Counted from the stretch's first letter, positions 1 through 12,206 are shown. The stretch is 46,494 nt of DNA from Myxococcales bacterium (GCA_947483555.1 CANKMW010000077.1:1-46494); one strand, 5' to 3'. Notes: generated by a model from the letters alone, not told the origin. Translations and numbers: made by a program.

Positions 1-728
1 GGCGGCGCCGGGGGGCGCGGCGGCGGGGCGACCACCGGCGGCGGCGGCGTGTAGTGCGGCGGCGGTGGCGCGACGACCGGCGGCGGCGGCTGGTAGCGCG
101 GCGGCGGGGCGACCACCGGCGGCGGGGTGTAGGGCGGCGGCTGGTAGCGCGGCGGCTGCACGGGCGGCGCCGTGGGATGCGTCGGGTACGTCGGCGGCGG
201 CTGCACCACCGGCGGCGGCGTCGGATGCGTCGGGTAGGTCGGGTACGTCGGGTTGATCACCGGCGGCGGGCGGACCACGACCGGCGGGCGACCGTCGCGG
301 TGGTCGCGGACCTGGCCGCGCTCCGGCAAGCGATCCGGACGCGTCCAGTAGCCGGGCGTGTACGCGTAGCCACCGTTGGTGCCGTAGTCGTAGTACGGCT
401 GCACGTAGTAGTAGCCGCTCTGCTGCTGCACCCAGCGGCCACCCACCCATTCCCACTCGTAGCCGCTCCAGTGCCAGTAGCCGTCGATCCACACGTAGCC
501 GTAGCCAGGCGACGAGGTCATGGTCTCGTACAGCGGCTGCGGTGGCATGCTGTTGACGGTGTAGGCCGACGGCTCACCGACGTAGATGCCGCCGGCGACG
601 TAGGAGGAGCTCGTCGACGAGTAGCCGTAGCCAGAGTTCACGGGCTGTGCTGACCGGACCACACATGCCTGCGCCGCGAAGGCCAGGCCAGCAAATCCAA
701 CGCAATGAAGCAAGCGGCGCATACGCAT
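1..728 (-). CDS. WXXGXW-repeat (BcpO-type) proline-rich envelope protein, 3' end outside window
   Basis: About 242 residues are visible and the frame stays open to the window edge. The start is chosen because GGAGGAA lies a few bases before ATG at 728; a second ATG follows at 722. The N-terminus (MRMRRLLHCVGFAG) is a signal peptide ending AAQAC, so it could be a lipoprotein with a poor lipobox or be cut by signal peptidase I. A Tyr/Ser/Gly-rich stretch follows. Then comes WIDGYWHWSGYEWEWVGGRW (residues about 80-99), the hallmark of WXXGXW-repeat proteins. The rest is a low-complexity tail of PPPVVAPPP and RYQPPP repeats. The family is exported and of unknown function; the tail could span the periplasm or wall. 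It is divergent from trpS. Confidence 0.75.
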   Translation of the reverse strand, partial: MRMRRLLHCVGFAGLAFAAQACVVRSAQPVNSGYGYSSTSSSYVAGGIYVGEPSAYTVNSMPPQPLYETMTSSPGYGYVWIDGYWHWSGYEWEWVGGRWVQQQSGYYYVQPYYDYGTNGGYAYTPGYWTRPDRLPERGQVRDHRDGRPPVVVRPPPVINPTYPTYPTHPTPPPVVQPPPTYPTHPTAPPVQPPRYQPPPYTPPPVVAPPPRYQPPPPVVAPPPPHYTPPPPVVAPPPRPPAP

Positions 729-788
729 GAGTTCCTCCGTTTTTCCAATCCGTTCGACGGTGTGACCGGCGAAGGATTCAAAGTCTAG

Positions 789-817
789 TTGACGCTCTAC
801 CCGACCACAAGTACACA
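789..817 (+). promoter_or_regulatory. sigma70-type promoter of trpS
   Basis: TTGACG (789-794) and TACACA (812-817) are separated by exactly 17 bases. The predicted start of transcription is about 824, almost at the trpS ATG (827). The mRNA would therefore be leaderless or nearly so, which fits the lack of a Shine-Dalgarno sequence before that ATG. Confidence 0.5.
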
Positions 818-826
818 GAAAGCCCC

Positions 827-1813
827 ATGAAAACGGTCTTCTCAGGCATCCAGCCGACGGGTGAGCTCCATGTGGGTAACTACATCGGGGCCATTCATAA
901 CTGGGTCAAGATGCAAGACCAATACCGGTGCATCTACTGCGTGGTCGACTATCACGCCATCACCCAGGACTACCCGGTCAAGGAGATGAAGTCGCGGGTC
1001 CACGACATGGCGCTCGACATCCTCGCCCTGGGCGTGGATCCGGATCGCGCGATCCTGTTCGTGCAGTCAGCGGTTCCCGAGCACACCGAGCTGGCGTGGG
1101 TGCTGAGCGCGGTCACCGGCCACGGTGACCTCGAGCGCATGACGCAGTTCAAGGACAAGTCGGTCAACCAGTCCGAGAACATCAACGCCGGCCTGTTCAG
1201 CTACCCGGTCCTGCAGGCCGCCGACATCCTGCTCTACAAGGCCGAGCTGGTCCCGGTCGGCGCCGATCAGGTCCAGCACCTCGAGCTGGCGCGCCGCATC
1301 GGGCGCAGCTTCAACAACCGCTGGGGCAAGGTGTTCCCCGAGTGCGAGCCCAAGCTGACCGAGACCCCCAAGGTGCTCGGCCTCGACGGCAAGCAGAAGA
1401 TGTCCAAGTCGCTCGGCAACCACATCCCGCTGTCGGCGATCGAGGACAAGCCGCTGCGCAAGCTGCTCGGCCGCATGGTCACCGACGAGAAGCGCGTGAC
1501 GCGCGAGGATCCGGGCGATCCCGACGTCTGCAACGTCTTCTCGTTCCACAAGATCTTCTCGACCGATGACGACCGCGCCTGGGTGCGCGAGGGGTGCACC
1601 ACCGCCGGCATCGGCTGCGTCGACTGCAAGGGCCGTCTCGTCGGGCGCATGATCGAGCACTTCGCCGACTATCGCGAGCGCCGCGCCGCGCTGGTCGCCA
1701 ACCCGGCGCGGGTCGACGAGATCCTCGCCGCTGGCGCCGACAAGGCGCGCGCCATCGCCCAGCGCACGATGGCCGAGGTGCGGCAGAAGCTGGGGCTGTG
1801 GCGCTCGCCCTGA
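827..1813 (+). CDS. trpS: tryptophan--tRNA ligase, [4Fe-4S]-motif type
   Basis: Class Ic aminoacyl-tRNA synthetase that charges tRNA-Trp in the cytoplasm. The 328 residues match the normal bacterial length. The HIGH-like signature is PTGELHVGN (H15-V-G-N18) and the KMSKS loop is K191-M-S-K-S195. The tryptophan-pocket region around NINAGLFSYPVLQAADIL is intact. C235, C257, C264 and C267 form C-x21-C-x6-C-x2-C. This closely resembles the C-x22-C-x6-C-x2-C iron-sulfur motif known from Thermotoga maritima TrpRS, placed in the tRNA-anticodon-binding part. It is first in an operon: the next gene starts inside its last codons, and recQ follows. The start ATG has no clear ribosome binding site. Confidence 0.97.
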   Translation: MKTVFSGIQPTGELHVGNYIGAIHNWVKMQDQYRCIYCVVDYHAITQDYPVKEMKSRVHDMALDILALGVDPDRAILFVQSAVPEHTELAWVLSAVTGHGDLERMTQFKDKSVNQSENINAGLFSYPVLQAADILLYKAELVPVGADQVQHLELARRIGRSFNNRWGKVFPECEPKLTETPKVLGLDGKQKMSKSLGNHIPLSAIEDKPLRKLLGRMVTDEKRVTREDPGDPDVCNVFSFHKIFSTDDDRAWVREGCTTAGIGCVDCKGRLVGRMIEHFADYRERRAALVANPARVDEILAAGADKARAIAQRTMAEVRQKLGLWRSP

Positions 1814-2231
1814 CCTCGCGACGGCGTGCGATCGCGGCCGCCGCCAGCGCGGTGGCGGCGATGGCGCTGGCCGCGGCCGTGGTCGGGCGCGGCTGCACCG
1901 TGCGGTCGCCCGGCCCCGACGCCACCGTGCGCAGCCTGGTGACGGCGGCGCGCGCCGGTGATCGCAAGGCGGTGTGGCAGATGCTGTCGCCCGACACCCA
2001 GCGCCGCCTCGAGGGACAGGCCAAGGAGGCGACCGAGCTGGTCGGTTCGAGCACGCGCTACGCGGCGCTGGATCTGATCTCGATCGGGTCGTCGGACGAC
2101 GTGCCGCCGCCGACCGAGATCCGGGTGGTGTCGATCACCGGCGACGACGCCGTGGTCGAGGTCGCCGGGCCGGCGGGGCGGGCGCAGCTGCCGTTGCGGC
2201 GGGTCAACGGGCGCTGGCGGATCCACCTGCC

Positions 2232-2235
<4 letters not shown>
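1798..2235 (+). CDS. small membrane-anchored NTF2-like (DUF4878-type) protein
   Basis: 145 residues from a GTG that overlaps the end of trpS by 16 bases; an internal ATG at 1861 is the alternative. RRR followed by an Ala-rich hydrophobic stretch forms a signal anchor, and GRGC just after it gives a weak lipobox. The rest has the layout of NTF2-like folds: a helix containing ATVRSLVTAARAGDRKAVW, then strands ending in the frequent family ending NGRWRIHLP. Such domains bind small ligands or act as spacers in envelope proteins; no substrate can be named. Its stop overlaps the recQ start as GTGA, so the three genes are probably translationally coupled. Confidence 0.7.
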
Positions 2236-4235
<2,000 letters not shown>

Positions 4236-4297
4236 GACGCCCATCGCCAGTCGTTGCCCCGCATCCGTTCGGCCGCGGCGGTGTCCGAGGGGGCATG

Positions 4298-6784
4298 ATG
4301 CCTGCCATGCGGCTTGCCCTGCCCATCCTCGCCCTGGCCACCATCACCGCCCCGCCGGCGTTTGCCGACGAGCTGCGCACCGCGCTCGGTCAGCCGCTGC
4401 GCGAGGTCTCGCACGCGGTCGACATCACGATCGACAAGGGCGTCGCCACCTACCGGGTACGGCGCGTGTTCGCGAACCCCGGCGATGTCGCCGACGAGGC
4501 CGGGCTGGCGATCGACCTGCCGTTCGGCGCCGCCGCCACCGGGCTGCGCATCCGCGCCCGCGACCGCTGGTACGACGGCGAGCTGATGGAGCGCGAGCAG
4601 GCGGCGAAGCTCTACCAGGAGCTGACCGGACGGGGCGCGTTCGCGCCCAAGGACCCGGCGCTGTTGCAGTGGTTGTGGGCCGACAAGCTCTACCTGCAGG
4701 TGTTCCCGGTGCTGCCCGGGCAGGCGTCGACCGTGGAGTACACGCTGACCGTGCCGACCCGCTATCAGGGCGGTCGCCTGTTCCTGTCGTACCCCCGGCT
4801 CGCCGCCCACGACCAGAGCGCCGACGCGCCGGAGGTGCCGGCCGAGAGCCGACGCCTGGCGGCGCCGGTGGTGACGGTGCAGCCGAGCTGGGGCGATGCC
4901 ACCACCCGCATCGTCGTCGATGGGCTGCGGGCGACGCCGGGGGCCCCGCTGGTGCTCCTGCCGGCCATCCGCCCGCCCTGGTTCGACGTCGTCGAGGGCT
5001 CGAGCGACGCCAGCTACGTCGGCAGCAGCCTGGTGGTGCCGGCGACCGCCGCGTCGAAGAAGACGTTCACCGAGGCCAAGGTGACGCTCGGGATCGATCA
5101 CACCTATCGCAGCGATCTGCGCGTCGATCTGATCACGCCCAAGGGCGCGCGGGTCGTGGTCCATGGCGGTAGCGGCGGCGGCGACAACGACCTCAAGGGC
5201 ACGTTCCCGGTCAAGCTACCGGCCGGGACGTCCGGCGCCGGCGCGTGGCAGCTGGTGGTCTCGGACCACGCCGCGCTCGACGTCGGCACCGTCGATACCT
5301 GGTCGATCGAGCTCGGCACCGGCGCCGCCGCGATCAAGGCCGTGGCCTCTGATCTGCCGCTGTTCATCCCCGACGCGCCGGAGAGCGCGAACGACGCCGG
5401 GCTGGCGGTGATCGAGGTGGCGCCGCCACGGATCGACGTGATCGCCGCGCGCCTGGGCAAGGTCGTGGCCTCGGACCAGCATGCCTTCGGTCGCCTCGAG
5501 CTCGACGTCGCACCCGAGCTGCGGCCGCTGCCGGTCCAGGCCAAGGTCGTGTTCGTCATCGATGGCTCGCACTCGATCGGCCAGGGCGGGATCGACGCCC
5601 AGCTGGCGATCGTGCGCGCCTACCTGTCGCACGTTCCCGACGCCGCTGCCGAGATCGTGATCTACCGCCGCGCGGCCACCCGGTTGTTCGGCGCGCTGGT
5701 GCCGGCCGCCGAGGTCGCCGGCCGCGTCGAGGCGGCGCGCAAGGCCGGCAAGCTCGCGCCCGGCAACGGCAGCGCGCTCGACGCCGGCGCGCGGCTCGCG
5801 GTCAAGGCGCTCGACGGCGTCACGGCCGGCAAGGACGCGCTGCGCGTCGTGATGACGACCGACGAGCTGGTGCGGTCGAGCCTCGACGCCACGCAGGCGC
5901 TGGCCGCGCTGGCCAAGCTGCCGCGGGGCGCGATCGCACACGTGGTCGTGCCCGAGCTCGGCGACGGCGACAGCATCGCGCTCACCCGCGACGACGCCGC
6001 GCCGCTGGCGCCGCTGGCCGCCGCGCACCGCGGCATGATGGCGCGACTGACCGGCGTACCGGCCAAGCCTCACAAGAACCTCGGCCTGCGCGTGCTGGGC
6101 CTGGTGCGGCCGATCCAGCTCGATTACGCCAAGGTGGCCGGCATCGATGCCGGCGACGAGATCACCGGCGACGGCGAGGACGCCCTGCGCGAGGGCACCG
6201 GCGTGCGCGTGATGCGGGCGCTCCTCAAGGCTCCGGATAGCGTGACCGTCACCGGCAAGATCTGGGGCGACGCGTTCAAGCGCGTGGTCACCGTCGACGC
6301 CGGGTTCTCGCGGGCCACCGCGGGCTGGGTGTTCTCCGAGGACGAGCACGGGGACCTGTCCGAGGCCGAGCAGATGAAGGTCGCGATGATGGGCCGCGCG
6401 GTGTCGCCGGTGACCTCGTACCTGGCCATCGAGCCCGGCGTGCGTCCGTCGACGATCGGGCTGCCGCTGGAGCACATGGGCAGCGGCATCGGCCACGGCT
6501 CGGGCATGGGCTCGGGTGGCGGCGGGATGCGGCCGCCGCTCCGCCCCGATCTGATGGCCCTGGTGGCGACGGCGGCCAAGGCCTGCGTCGCGACCCACAA
6601 GCCGGCGGCGGGCTGGACGGTCCAGCTCGCCGTCGAGACCACCCTCGATGAGGTGGTCGACGTCGCGATCGATGCCGGCGACAAGCTGCCGGTCGCCTCC
6701 TGTCTGGTCGAGGCGGTGTGGGCCGTCCGCCTCACCGATCGCTTCAGCCTCACGCGCGACCGCTTCGACCTGCTGTTCCAGTGA
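4298..6784 (+). CDS. secreted VIT - P-domain - VWA protein
   Basis: 828 residues. GAGGGGG at 4287-4293 favours ATG 4298 (4295 and 4307 are alternatives). A signal peptide ends AFA|DE. Residues about 25-165 form a VIT domain of the inter-alpha-trypsin-inhibitor type (AVDITIDKGVATYRVRRVF, LQVFPVLPG). Residues about 240-350 resemble the P/homoB domain of proprotein convertases (YRSDLRVDLITPKGARVVV, GTVDTWSIELG). A von Willebrand A domain starts at VVFVIDGSHS, with D422-G-S-H-S426 as a complete MIDAS metal site. A Gly/Met/Ser-rich linker (GSGIGHGSGMGSGGGG) precedes a small C-terminal domain that contains two cysteines. VIT-VWA pairs usually mediate adhesion or surface scaffolding; a P domain between them is unusual. 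Convergent with the next gene. Confidence 0.85.
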   Translation: MPAMRLALPILALATITAPPAFADELRTALGQPLREVSHAVDITIDKGVATYRVRRVFANPGDVADEAGLAIDLPFGAAATGLRIRARDRWYDGELMEREQAAKLYQELTGRGAFAPKDPALLQWLWADKLYLQVFPVLPGQASTVEYTLTVPTRYQGGRLFLSYPRLAAHDQSADAPEVPAESRRLAAPVVTVQPSWGDATTRIVVDGLRATPGAPLVLLPAIRPPWFDVVEGSSDASYVGSSLVVPATAASKKTFTEAKVTLGIDHTYRSDLRVDLITPKGARVVVHGGSGGGDNDLKGTFPVKLPAGTSGAGAWQLVVSDHAALDVGTVDTWSIELGTGAAAIKAVASDLPLFIPDAPESANDAGLAVIEVAPPRIDVIAARLGKVVASDQHAFGRLELDVAPELRPLPVQAKVVFVIDGSHSIGQGGIDAQLAIVRAYLSHVPDAAAEIVIYRRAATRLFGALVPAAEVAGRVEAARKAGKLAPGNGSALDAGARLAVKALDGVTAGKDALRVVMTTDELVRSSLDATQALAALAKLPRGAIAHVVVPELGDGDSIALTRDDAAPLAPLAAAHRGMMARLTGVPAKPHKNLGLRVLGLVRPIQLDYAKVAGIDAGDEITGDGEDALREGTGVRVMRALLKAPDSVTVTGKIWGDAFKRVVTVDAGFSRATAGWVFSEDEHGDLSEAEQMKVAMMGRAVSPVTSYLAIEPGVRPSTIGLPLEHMGSGIGHGSGMGSGGGGMRPPLRPDLMALVATAAKACVATHKPAAGWTVQLAVETTLDEVVDVAIDAGDKLPVASCLVEAVWAVRLTDRFSLTRDRFDLLFQ

Positions 6785-6812
6785 CCGTGCCGCCGCGGGG
6801 CGGCGGCCAGCA

Positions 6813-6860
6813 CTCGATCCAGAGCTCGATCCAGAGCTCGATCTAGAACTCGATGTAGAG
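6813..6860. repeat. four tandem 12-bp units spanning a gene end
   Basis: Units of consensus ctcgatccagag lie at 6813, 6825, 6837 and 6849; the first two are identical and the last two differ by two or three bases. The minus-strand stop codon (6843-6845) is inside the third unit. Read on the minus strand each unit would encode Leu-Tyr/Trp-Ile-Glu, so the last coding unit appears to have been duplicated past the stop. Confidence 0.85.
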
Positions 6861-8105
6861 CACGCCGCCGATCTCCTTGGCGGAGACCGTGGGCGCGACG
6901 ATCACGTTGCGCTTGCGTCGTGTCGACAGCGGGCGCTCGGTGCCGGGCTTCTTGGGCTGGACGTAGCCCTTGTAGAAGAAGTAGCCCGCCGCGGCGCCGG
7001 CGATCAGGGTCAGCGGGATCGCGACCTGGGTCAGCTTCTTGCCGGTCAGGCCGTCCTTGCAGTTCTGATCCTCGCTGCCTTCGGGCGTGGCGTCGTGACA
7101 CTTCGTGGTGTCGCCGGTATTGCCGGGCGAGCCCTCGTTGGGCTTGATCAGCCCGAAATACCCGTACGCCCAGGTGCCGACCCCGGCCGCGGTCACCGCC
7201 GACGAGGTCCAGAACAGCGCCCGCGCGCCGCCGCCGGGACGATCGTGATCGGAGATCGTGCCGCTGATGATGGCGCCGTCGCTCCCGCTCCCGCCCCCAC
7301 CGCCGCCACCGCCACCGCCGGGGCCCGCGCCGCCGCCACCACCACCGCCACCACCACCACCACCACCATCGGCGCAGGCGCCGAGCGCGTTCTTCTCCAG
7401 GTCGACCTTCTCGGTGACGTCCTTGCCGCCCTCGACGGACACCTTGGCTTCATGGCGCAGGTAACACTCGGCCTCGACCATCAGCTTGTAGTCGCCGGCG
7501 TCGAGGCCGGCGATGCGCGCCGTGCCGCCGACCAGGTTGCCGCGGGCGTCGCCGTCGAGATAGACGGTGCCGCGGTCGACGTTGGCCTTGATGATCAGCG
7601 TGCCCTGGTTCGAGGTGCCGCTGATCTTCGCGTACAGCTTCTTGCCCCAGACGGTCAGCGCGGTGCCCGACGACTCCGCGAACGGCACCACCTCGGTGGT
7701 GCTGCGCTCGGCCGACTTGGTCTCGACGTTGAGGAGCTTGAGCGACACCTGGTAGCCGTTGCCGCGCTTCTCGACCTTGCCGAACAGCAGGCGGTCGGCG
7801 GCGAGCTCGGCGCCGATCGCGGCCATGCACGCGTTGGCCTCGTTCTCGCAGCTCGACAGCAGCTTCATCTCGATGAGGTTCTTGTCGCTGCCGGGGGCGA
7901 GCGCGAACGGCCCGGTGCCGGTCCGCGCACGCTGGCGGAGCGCCTCGGTGAGGGCCTCGGCGAACTGGGTCGCCTTGGCGTCCATGCTGGTGCCGTCGTC
8001 GATGACCTCGAGGCCGAGGATCGCGATCGACGGTTTACCCGCCAGTGCGGGGCTCGCCATCGTGAGGATGGCGAGCGTGATCAACATGCCCAGGATTCGC
8101 TTCAT
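6843..8105 (-). CDS. PEGA-domain protein with Gly-rich linker and two membrane segments
   Basis: 420 residues. The ATG at 8105 is preceded by GAGGGAG and starts MKRILGMLITLAILTMAS, a signal peptide ending ALA|GK. Residues about 24-150 (SIAILGLEVIDDG and following) resemble the N-terminal domain of TolB- or CsgG-like periplasmic proteins. A PEGA domain follows at about 167-230 (TVYLDGDARGNLVGG, GLDAGDYKLMVEA). Next come a run of nearly 40 Gly/Ala/Ser residues, one hydrophobic segment (ALFWTSSAVTAAGVGTWAYG), a Cys-containing loop and a second hydrophobic segment (VAIPLTLIAGAAAGYFFY). PEGA domains are thought to bind the cell wall or act as surface spacers. It diverges from the kinase gene across about 110 bp. 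Confidence 0.8.
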   Translation of the reverse strand: MKRILGMLITLAILTMASPALAGKPSIAILGLEVIDDGTSMDAKATQFAEALTEALRQRARTGTGPFALAPGSDKNLIEMKLLSSCENEANACMAAIGAELAADRLLFGKVEKRGNGYQVSLKLLNVETKSAERSTTEVVPFAESSGTALTVWGKKLYAKISGTSNQGTLIIKANVDRGTVYLDGDARGNLVGGTARIAGLDAGDYKLMVEAECYLRHEAKVSVEGGKDVTEKVDLEKNALGACADGGGGGGGGGGGGGAGPGGGGGGGGGGSGSDGAIISGTISDHDRPGGGARALFWTSSAVTAAGVGTWAYGYFGLIKPNEGSPGNTGDTTKCHDATPEGSEDQNCKDGLTGKKLTQVAIPLTLIAGAAAGYFFYKGYVQPKKPGTERPLSTRRKRNVIVAPTVSAKEIGGVLYIEF

Positions 8106-8215
8106 GACTCCCTCGATTCGGGGAGTATACACATCGGCGGCCAGCCGTGAGCGTGATCTACGCCGGGCGCGGATTTGGTCGGACCGACGCTGGCTGGTAC
8201 CTTGTCGGCACCCCG

Positions 8216-9754
<1,539 letters not shown>

Positions 9755-9810
9755 CGCAGGAGTTGCGCCCCTGGACCGCGCGAGGGACAATTTCCCCGAG
9801 GTATCCGCGC

Positions 9811-10569
9811 TTGCCTGCGTCCGACGACCCGAAGGTCCCCGCCGATCCGCCGCCGCACGAGAAGCGCCGCCACCACCGCACCGGCGTGACGCTGCTGGTG
9901 GAGTACGAGGATGCCCACGAGCTGGTCGCCGACTACACCGACAACCTGTCGAGCGGTGGCACGTTCATCGCCACCGCGCGCGCGCTCGGGGTCGACACCG
10001 CGGTGCGCCTGGCGCTGTCCTTCCCGGGGCTCCTCGAGCCGGTCGGCATCGACGGCGTGGTGCGCTGGGTCCGCGACGGCGACGAGGCCGGGGTCGGGAT
10101 CGAGTTCCTCGCCGGCGAGGGCCGGACCCGGCTGGCCGAGGTCATCGACCGCATCCGCGCCGGTGACCCGCGCACCGTGTCGCGACTGGTCCGCGTGCTG
10201 GTGGTCGAGGACAACCCGCACGTGGCGTCGTTCCTCGGTGATGGACTGGCCGGCTCGATCAAGCGCGACGCCGACGTCACCTTCAACGTGCGCATCGCCA
10301 CCAACGGCAAGGACGCCCTCGCGCTGCTGAGCAGCGAGCCGTTCGACGTCTTGATCATCGACGTCTATCTGCCGGTGATCGACGGCGCCTACGTGATCGA
10401 CAAGGTCCGGACCACGCTCGGCCTCACCCAGCTGCCGATCATCGCGGTCTCGGCCGGCGGCCCCAGCGCCCGCGAGGCGGCCCTGGCGGCGGGCGCCAGC
10501 ATCTTCCTCGACAAGCCGATGCGGCTGCGCCACGTGATCGAGACCGTCCGCCAGCTGATGAAGTTGTAG
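9811..10569 (+). CDS. PilZ - receiver domain response regulator
   Basis: 252 residues from TTG 9811, chosen because GAGGT lies 8-9 bases upstream; TTG 9763 is the other candidate. The N-terminal PilZ domain (about 20-125) has RRHHR and NLSSGG, the two halves of the cyclic-di-GMP-binding signature, and continues through GVVRWVRDG. The C-terminal receiver domain (about 129-252) has VLVVEDN, phospho-acceptor D184 in LIIDVYLP, the switch Ser in AVSAGG and the conserved Lys in LDKPM. There is no DNA-binding output. It probably joins c-di-GMP sensing to phosphorelay input from the kinase upstream; related fusions are common in myxobacteria. The convergent neighbour ends 35 bases away. Confidence 0.9.
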   Translation: MPASDDPKVPADPPPHEKRRHHRTGVTLLVEYEDAHELVADYTDNLSSGGTFIATARALGVDTAVRLALSFPGLLEPVGIDGVVRWVRDGDEAGVGIEFLAGEGRTRLAEVIDRIRAGDPRTVSRLVRVLVVEDNPHVASFLGDGLAGSIKRDADVTFNVRIATNGKDALALLSSEPFDVLIIDVYLPVIDGAYVIDKVRTTLGLTQLPIIAVSAGGPSAREAALAAGASIFLDKPMRLRHVIETVRQLMKL

Positions 10570-10604
10570 TCCCACGCCGTGGCGAACCGCGCGACGAGGC
10601 GGCG

Positions 10605-11537
10605 TCATTCGCCGAGAAAGCCGCACACCGAATCCGTGCGCGCCAGGCCGCTGAGATCGGCCGCCGCCGGGCCGCAGACGTGGGCGCCCTGGCACCAGCC
10701 GCCGCCGGTGCGGCACGCGACCTCGCAGCGGCTGGGGCCGGCGGCGGTGGTCGACTCGACGCAGCGCAGGCCGCCCGAGCAATCTTGATCGCTCACGCAC
10801 CCGGCGCGCGTCGATTGCGACAGGGTGAACGTCGGCTCGCAGACGCCGGCGGTGCAGGCGTAGCCACCCGGGCACGGGAAGCCGGCGCTGCATTCGGGCT
10901 GCAGGTCGCAGGTGCGGAAGTGTCCGTCGGCGAGGTCGACGCAGGCCCCGTCGCCGCAATCACGATTGTGCTCGCACGGCCGCACGCAGGCGGTGAAGGC
11001 GCCGCCGAGGCCCATGGCGCCCAGGCAGCGTTCGCCGCTGGCGGTGTCGCAGTCGCAATCGAGGGTGCACGGCGACAGCCCGCAGGCGCGCGCCGGCGCC
11101 GCCCCGACGGTGAGCGTGACCGGCGGTGGTGGCGTGGTGCCGGCGCCGCGGATGGTCCAGGTGCCGGCCGCCAGCTCCAGCGTCACGACGCGGATCTGGC
11201 TCGCGGCCAGCGTACAGTCCGGAACCCGCGCGAACACCCGCGGCGTGATCATCACGGTCCGCGTCGACGCGGCGATCTCGACCAGCGGCATCGCCCACAG
11301 GTCGCACGCCAGGCCGCCATGCTCGACCGCGAACCGGGTCGAGCGGCCCGCGACCACCGGGCTCTGATCCTCGAAGCGGTAGATCGTCGTCGGGTCGCGA
11401 GGCGTGAGCCGCCACGTGAACGCGCCGGCGTCCGGGTTGGGCGTGCAGTCGGTGCACGGGCCAGCGTCGGGATCCCCGCCGCCGCCGCCGCCACACCCGA
11501 CACCGGCGAGCACCAACGCCAACGCGGTGCGCTTCAT
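10605..11537 (-). CDS. Cys-rich lipoprotein of unknown function
   Basis: 310 residues. The signal peptide MKRTALALVLAGVGC ends in a lipobox with the lipidated Cys at 15, followed by a Gly run and a PDAG spacer. The middle (about 40-165) looks like a beta-sandwich domain (GTWTIRGAG, PVTLTVGAAP). The C-terminal half has about two dozen cysteines in short modules such as CSAGFPCPGGYACTAGVC and CVSDQDCSGGLRC. Such knots are frequent in myxobacterial surface proteins and resemble EGF-like or DUF4215-type modules. Its ATG overlaps the stop of the CAP-domain gene by one base (TGATG), so the two are probably translationally coupled. No biochemical function can be named. Confidence 0.75.
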   Translation of the reverse strand: MKRTALALVLAGVGCGGGGGGDPDAGPCTDCTPNPDAGAFTWRLTPRDPTTIYRFEDQSPVVAGRSTRFAVEHGGLACDLWAMPLVEIAASTRTVMITPRVFARVPDCTLAASQIRVVTLELAAGTWTIRGAGTTPPPPVTLTVGAAPARACGLSPCTLDCDCDTASGERCLGAMGLGGAFTACVRPCEHNRDCGDGACVDLADGHFRTCDLQPECSAGFPCPGGYACTAGVCEPTFTLSQSTRAGCVSDQDCSGGLRCVESTTAAGPSRCEVACRTGGGWCQGAHVCGPAAADLSGLARTDSVCGFLGE

Positions 11538-12124
11538 CAGTACGGGCGTCCGCCGCTGTTCCCGCCCGGCGCGTAGTTGCACACCACCGTGGCGCCGAAC
11601 TGGAGGCCGGGGCAGGTGTGCAGCGCACAGCCCACCTTGGTCGTCGCGCGCCACACGATCTGCGTGTAGTGGCCGCACACGCCGTTGCAGGTGTTGGCAG
11701 CGTAGTTGTAGTTGGCCGCCTCGGCCGCCCACAGCTGCACGGCGGCGGTGCCGGTCGCCTGACCACCCGAGCCGTAGATGTTCTCGCCGACGTACTCGGG
11801 GTATCCGACGCTGCGGCCGTCGTTGTGATCGACGAGGCCGATCGGCGCGTCGGTATCCACGCACTGCATGACCCACGTCCGCGCGATCGTGGCCAGCGCG
11901 GGATCCCACGTCAGTGGGCCGACGCCGACCTGGGCCCGCACCGCGTTGTGGGCGTCGGTGGTGCCGACCAGGCCGGCCGGCTCGCCGACCACCGGCGGCG
12001 CATCGATGCCACCACCGCCGCCGTCGCCGCCGCCGCCGCCGTCCGGGTCGGCGGTGTCGTCACCGGTGAGATCGCCGGAGCACGCCGCCACCAGGATGCT
12101 CGACGCGACGACCGTGAAGCGCAT
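11537..12124 (-). CDS. CAP/SCP-domain lipoprotein
   Basis: 195 residues. MRFTVVASSILVAAC is a signal peptide with lipidated Cys15; an Asp/Gly-rich spacer follows. The CAP (cysteine-rich secretory, antigen 5, PR-1) domain begins at about residue 58 with DAHNAVRAQVGVGPLTWD and includes GENIY, CGHYTQIVWRATTKVGC and FGATVVCNYAPGGN. The family's two active-site-like histidines (AHN and GHYTQ) are present. Bacterial CAP proteins are secreted or surface-bound and linked to lipid or polysaccharide binding. It is the first gene of a two-gene unit with the Cys-rich lipoprotein and is divergent from the B12 operon. Confidence 0.92.
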   Translation of the reverse strand: MRFTVVASSILVAACSGDLTGDDTADPDGGGGGDGGGGGIDAPPVVGEPAGLVGTTDAHNAVRAQVGVGPLTWDPALATIARTWVMQCVDTDAPIGLVDHNDGRSVGYPEYVGENIYGSGGQATGTAAVQLWAAEAANYNYAANTCNGVCGHYTQIVWRATTKVGCALHTCPGLQFGATVVCNYAPGGNSGGRPY

Positions 12125-12170
12125 GACTCATGGTCACGCTCGCCATGAAGGCCGGTCAAGCGCTTCCCGG

Positions 12171-12200
12171 TTGACACTCCGCGGCAATGCGGCCTACATC
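12171..12200 (+). promoter_or_regulatory. promoter of the cobalamin riboswitch operon
   Basis: A perfect -35 box TTGACA (12171-12176) and TACATC (12195-12200) are 18 bases apart. Transcription would begin at about 12207, just before the riboswitch fold. Confidence 0.6.
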
Positions 12201-12206
12201 GTGCGT

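Noticed and set aside
54..653. An Arg-rich plus-strand frame in the first 700 bases
   Set aside because: It is opposite the WXXGXW protein, which has a signal peptide, motif and ribosome binding site; Arg/His-rich composition is typical of an antisense artefact.
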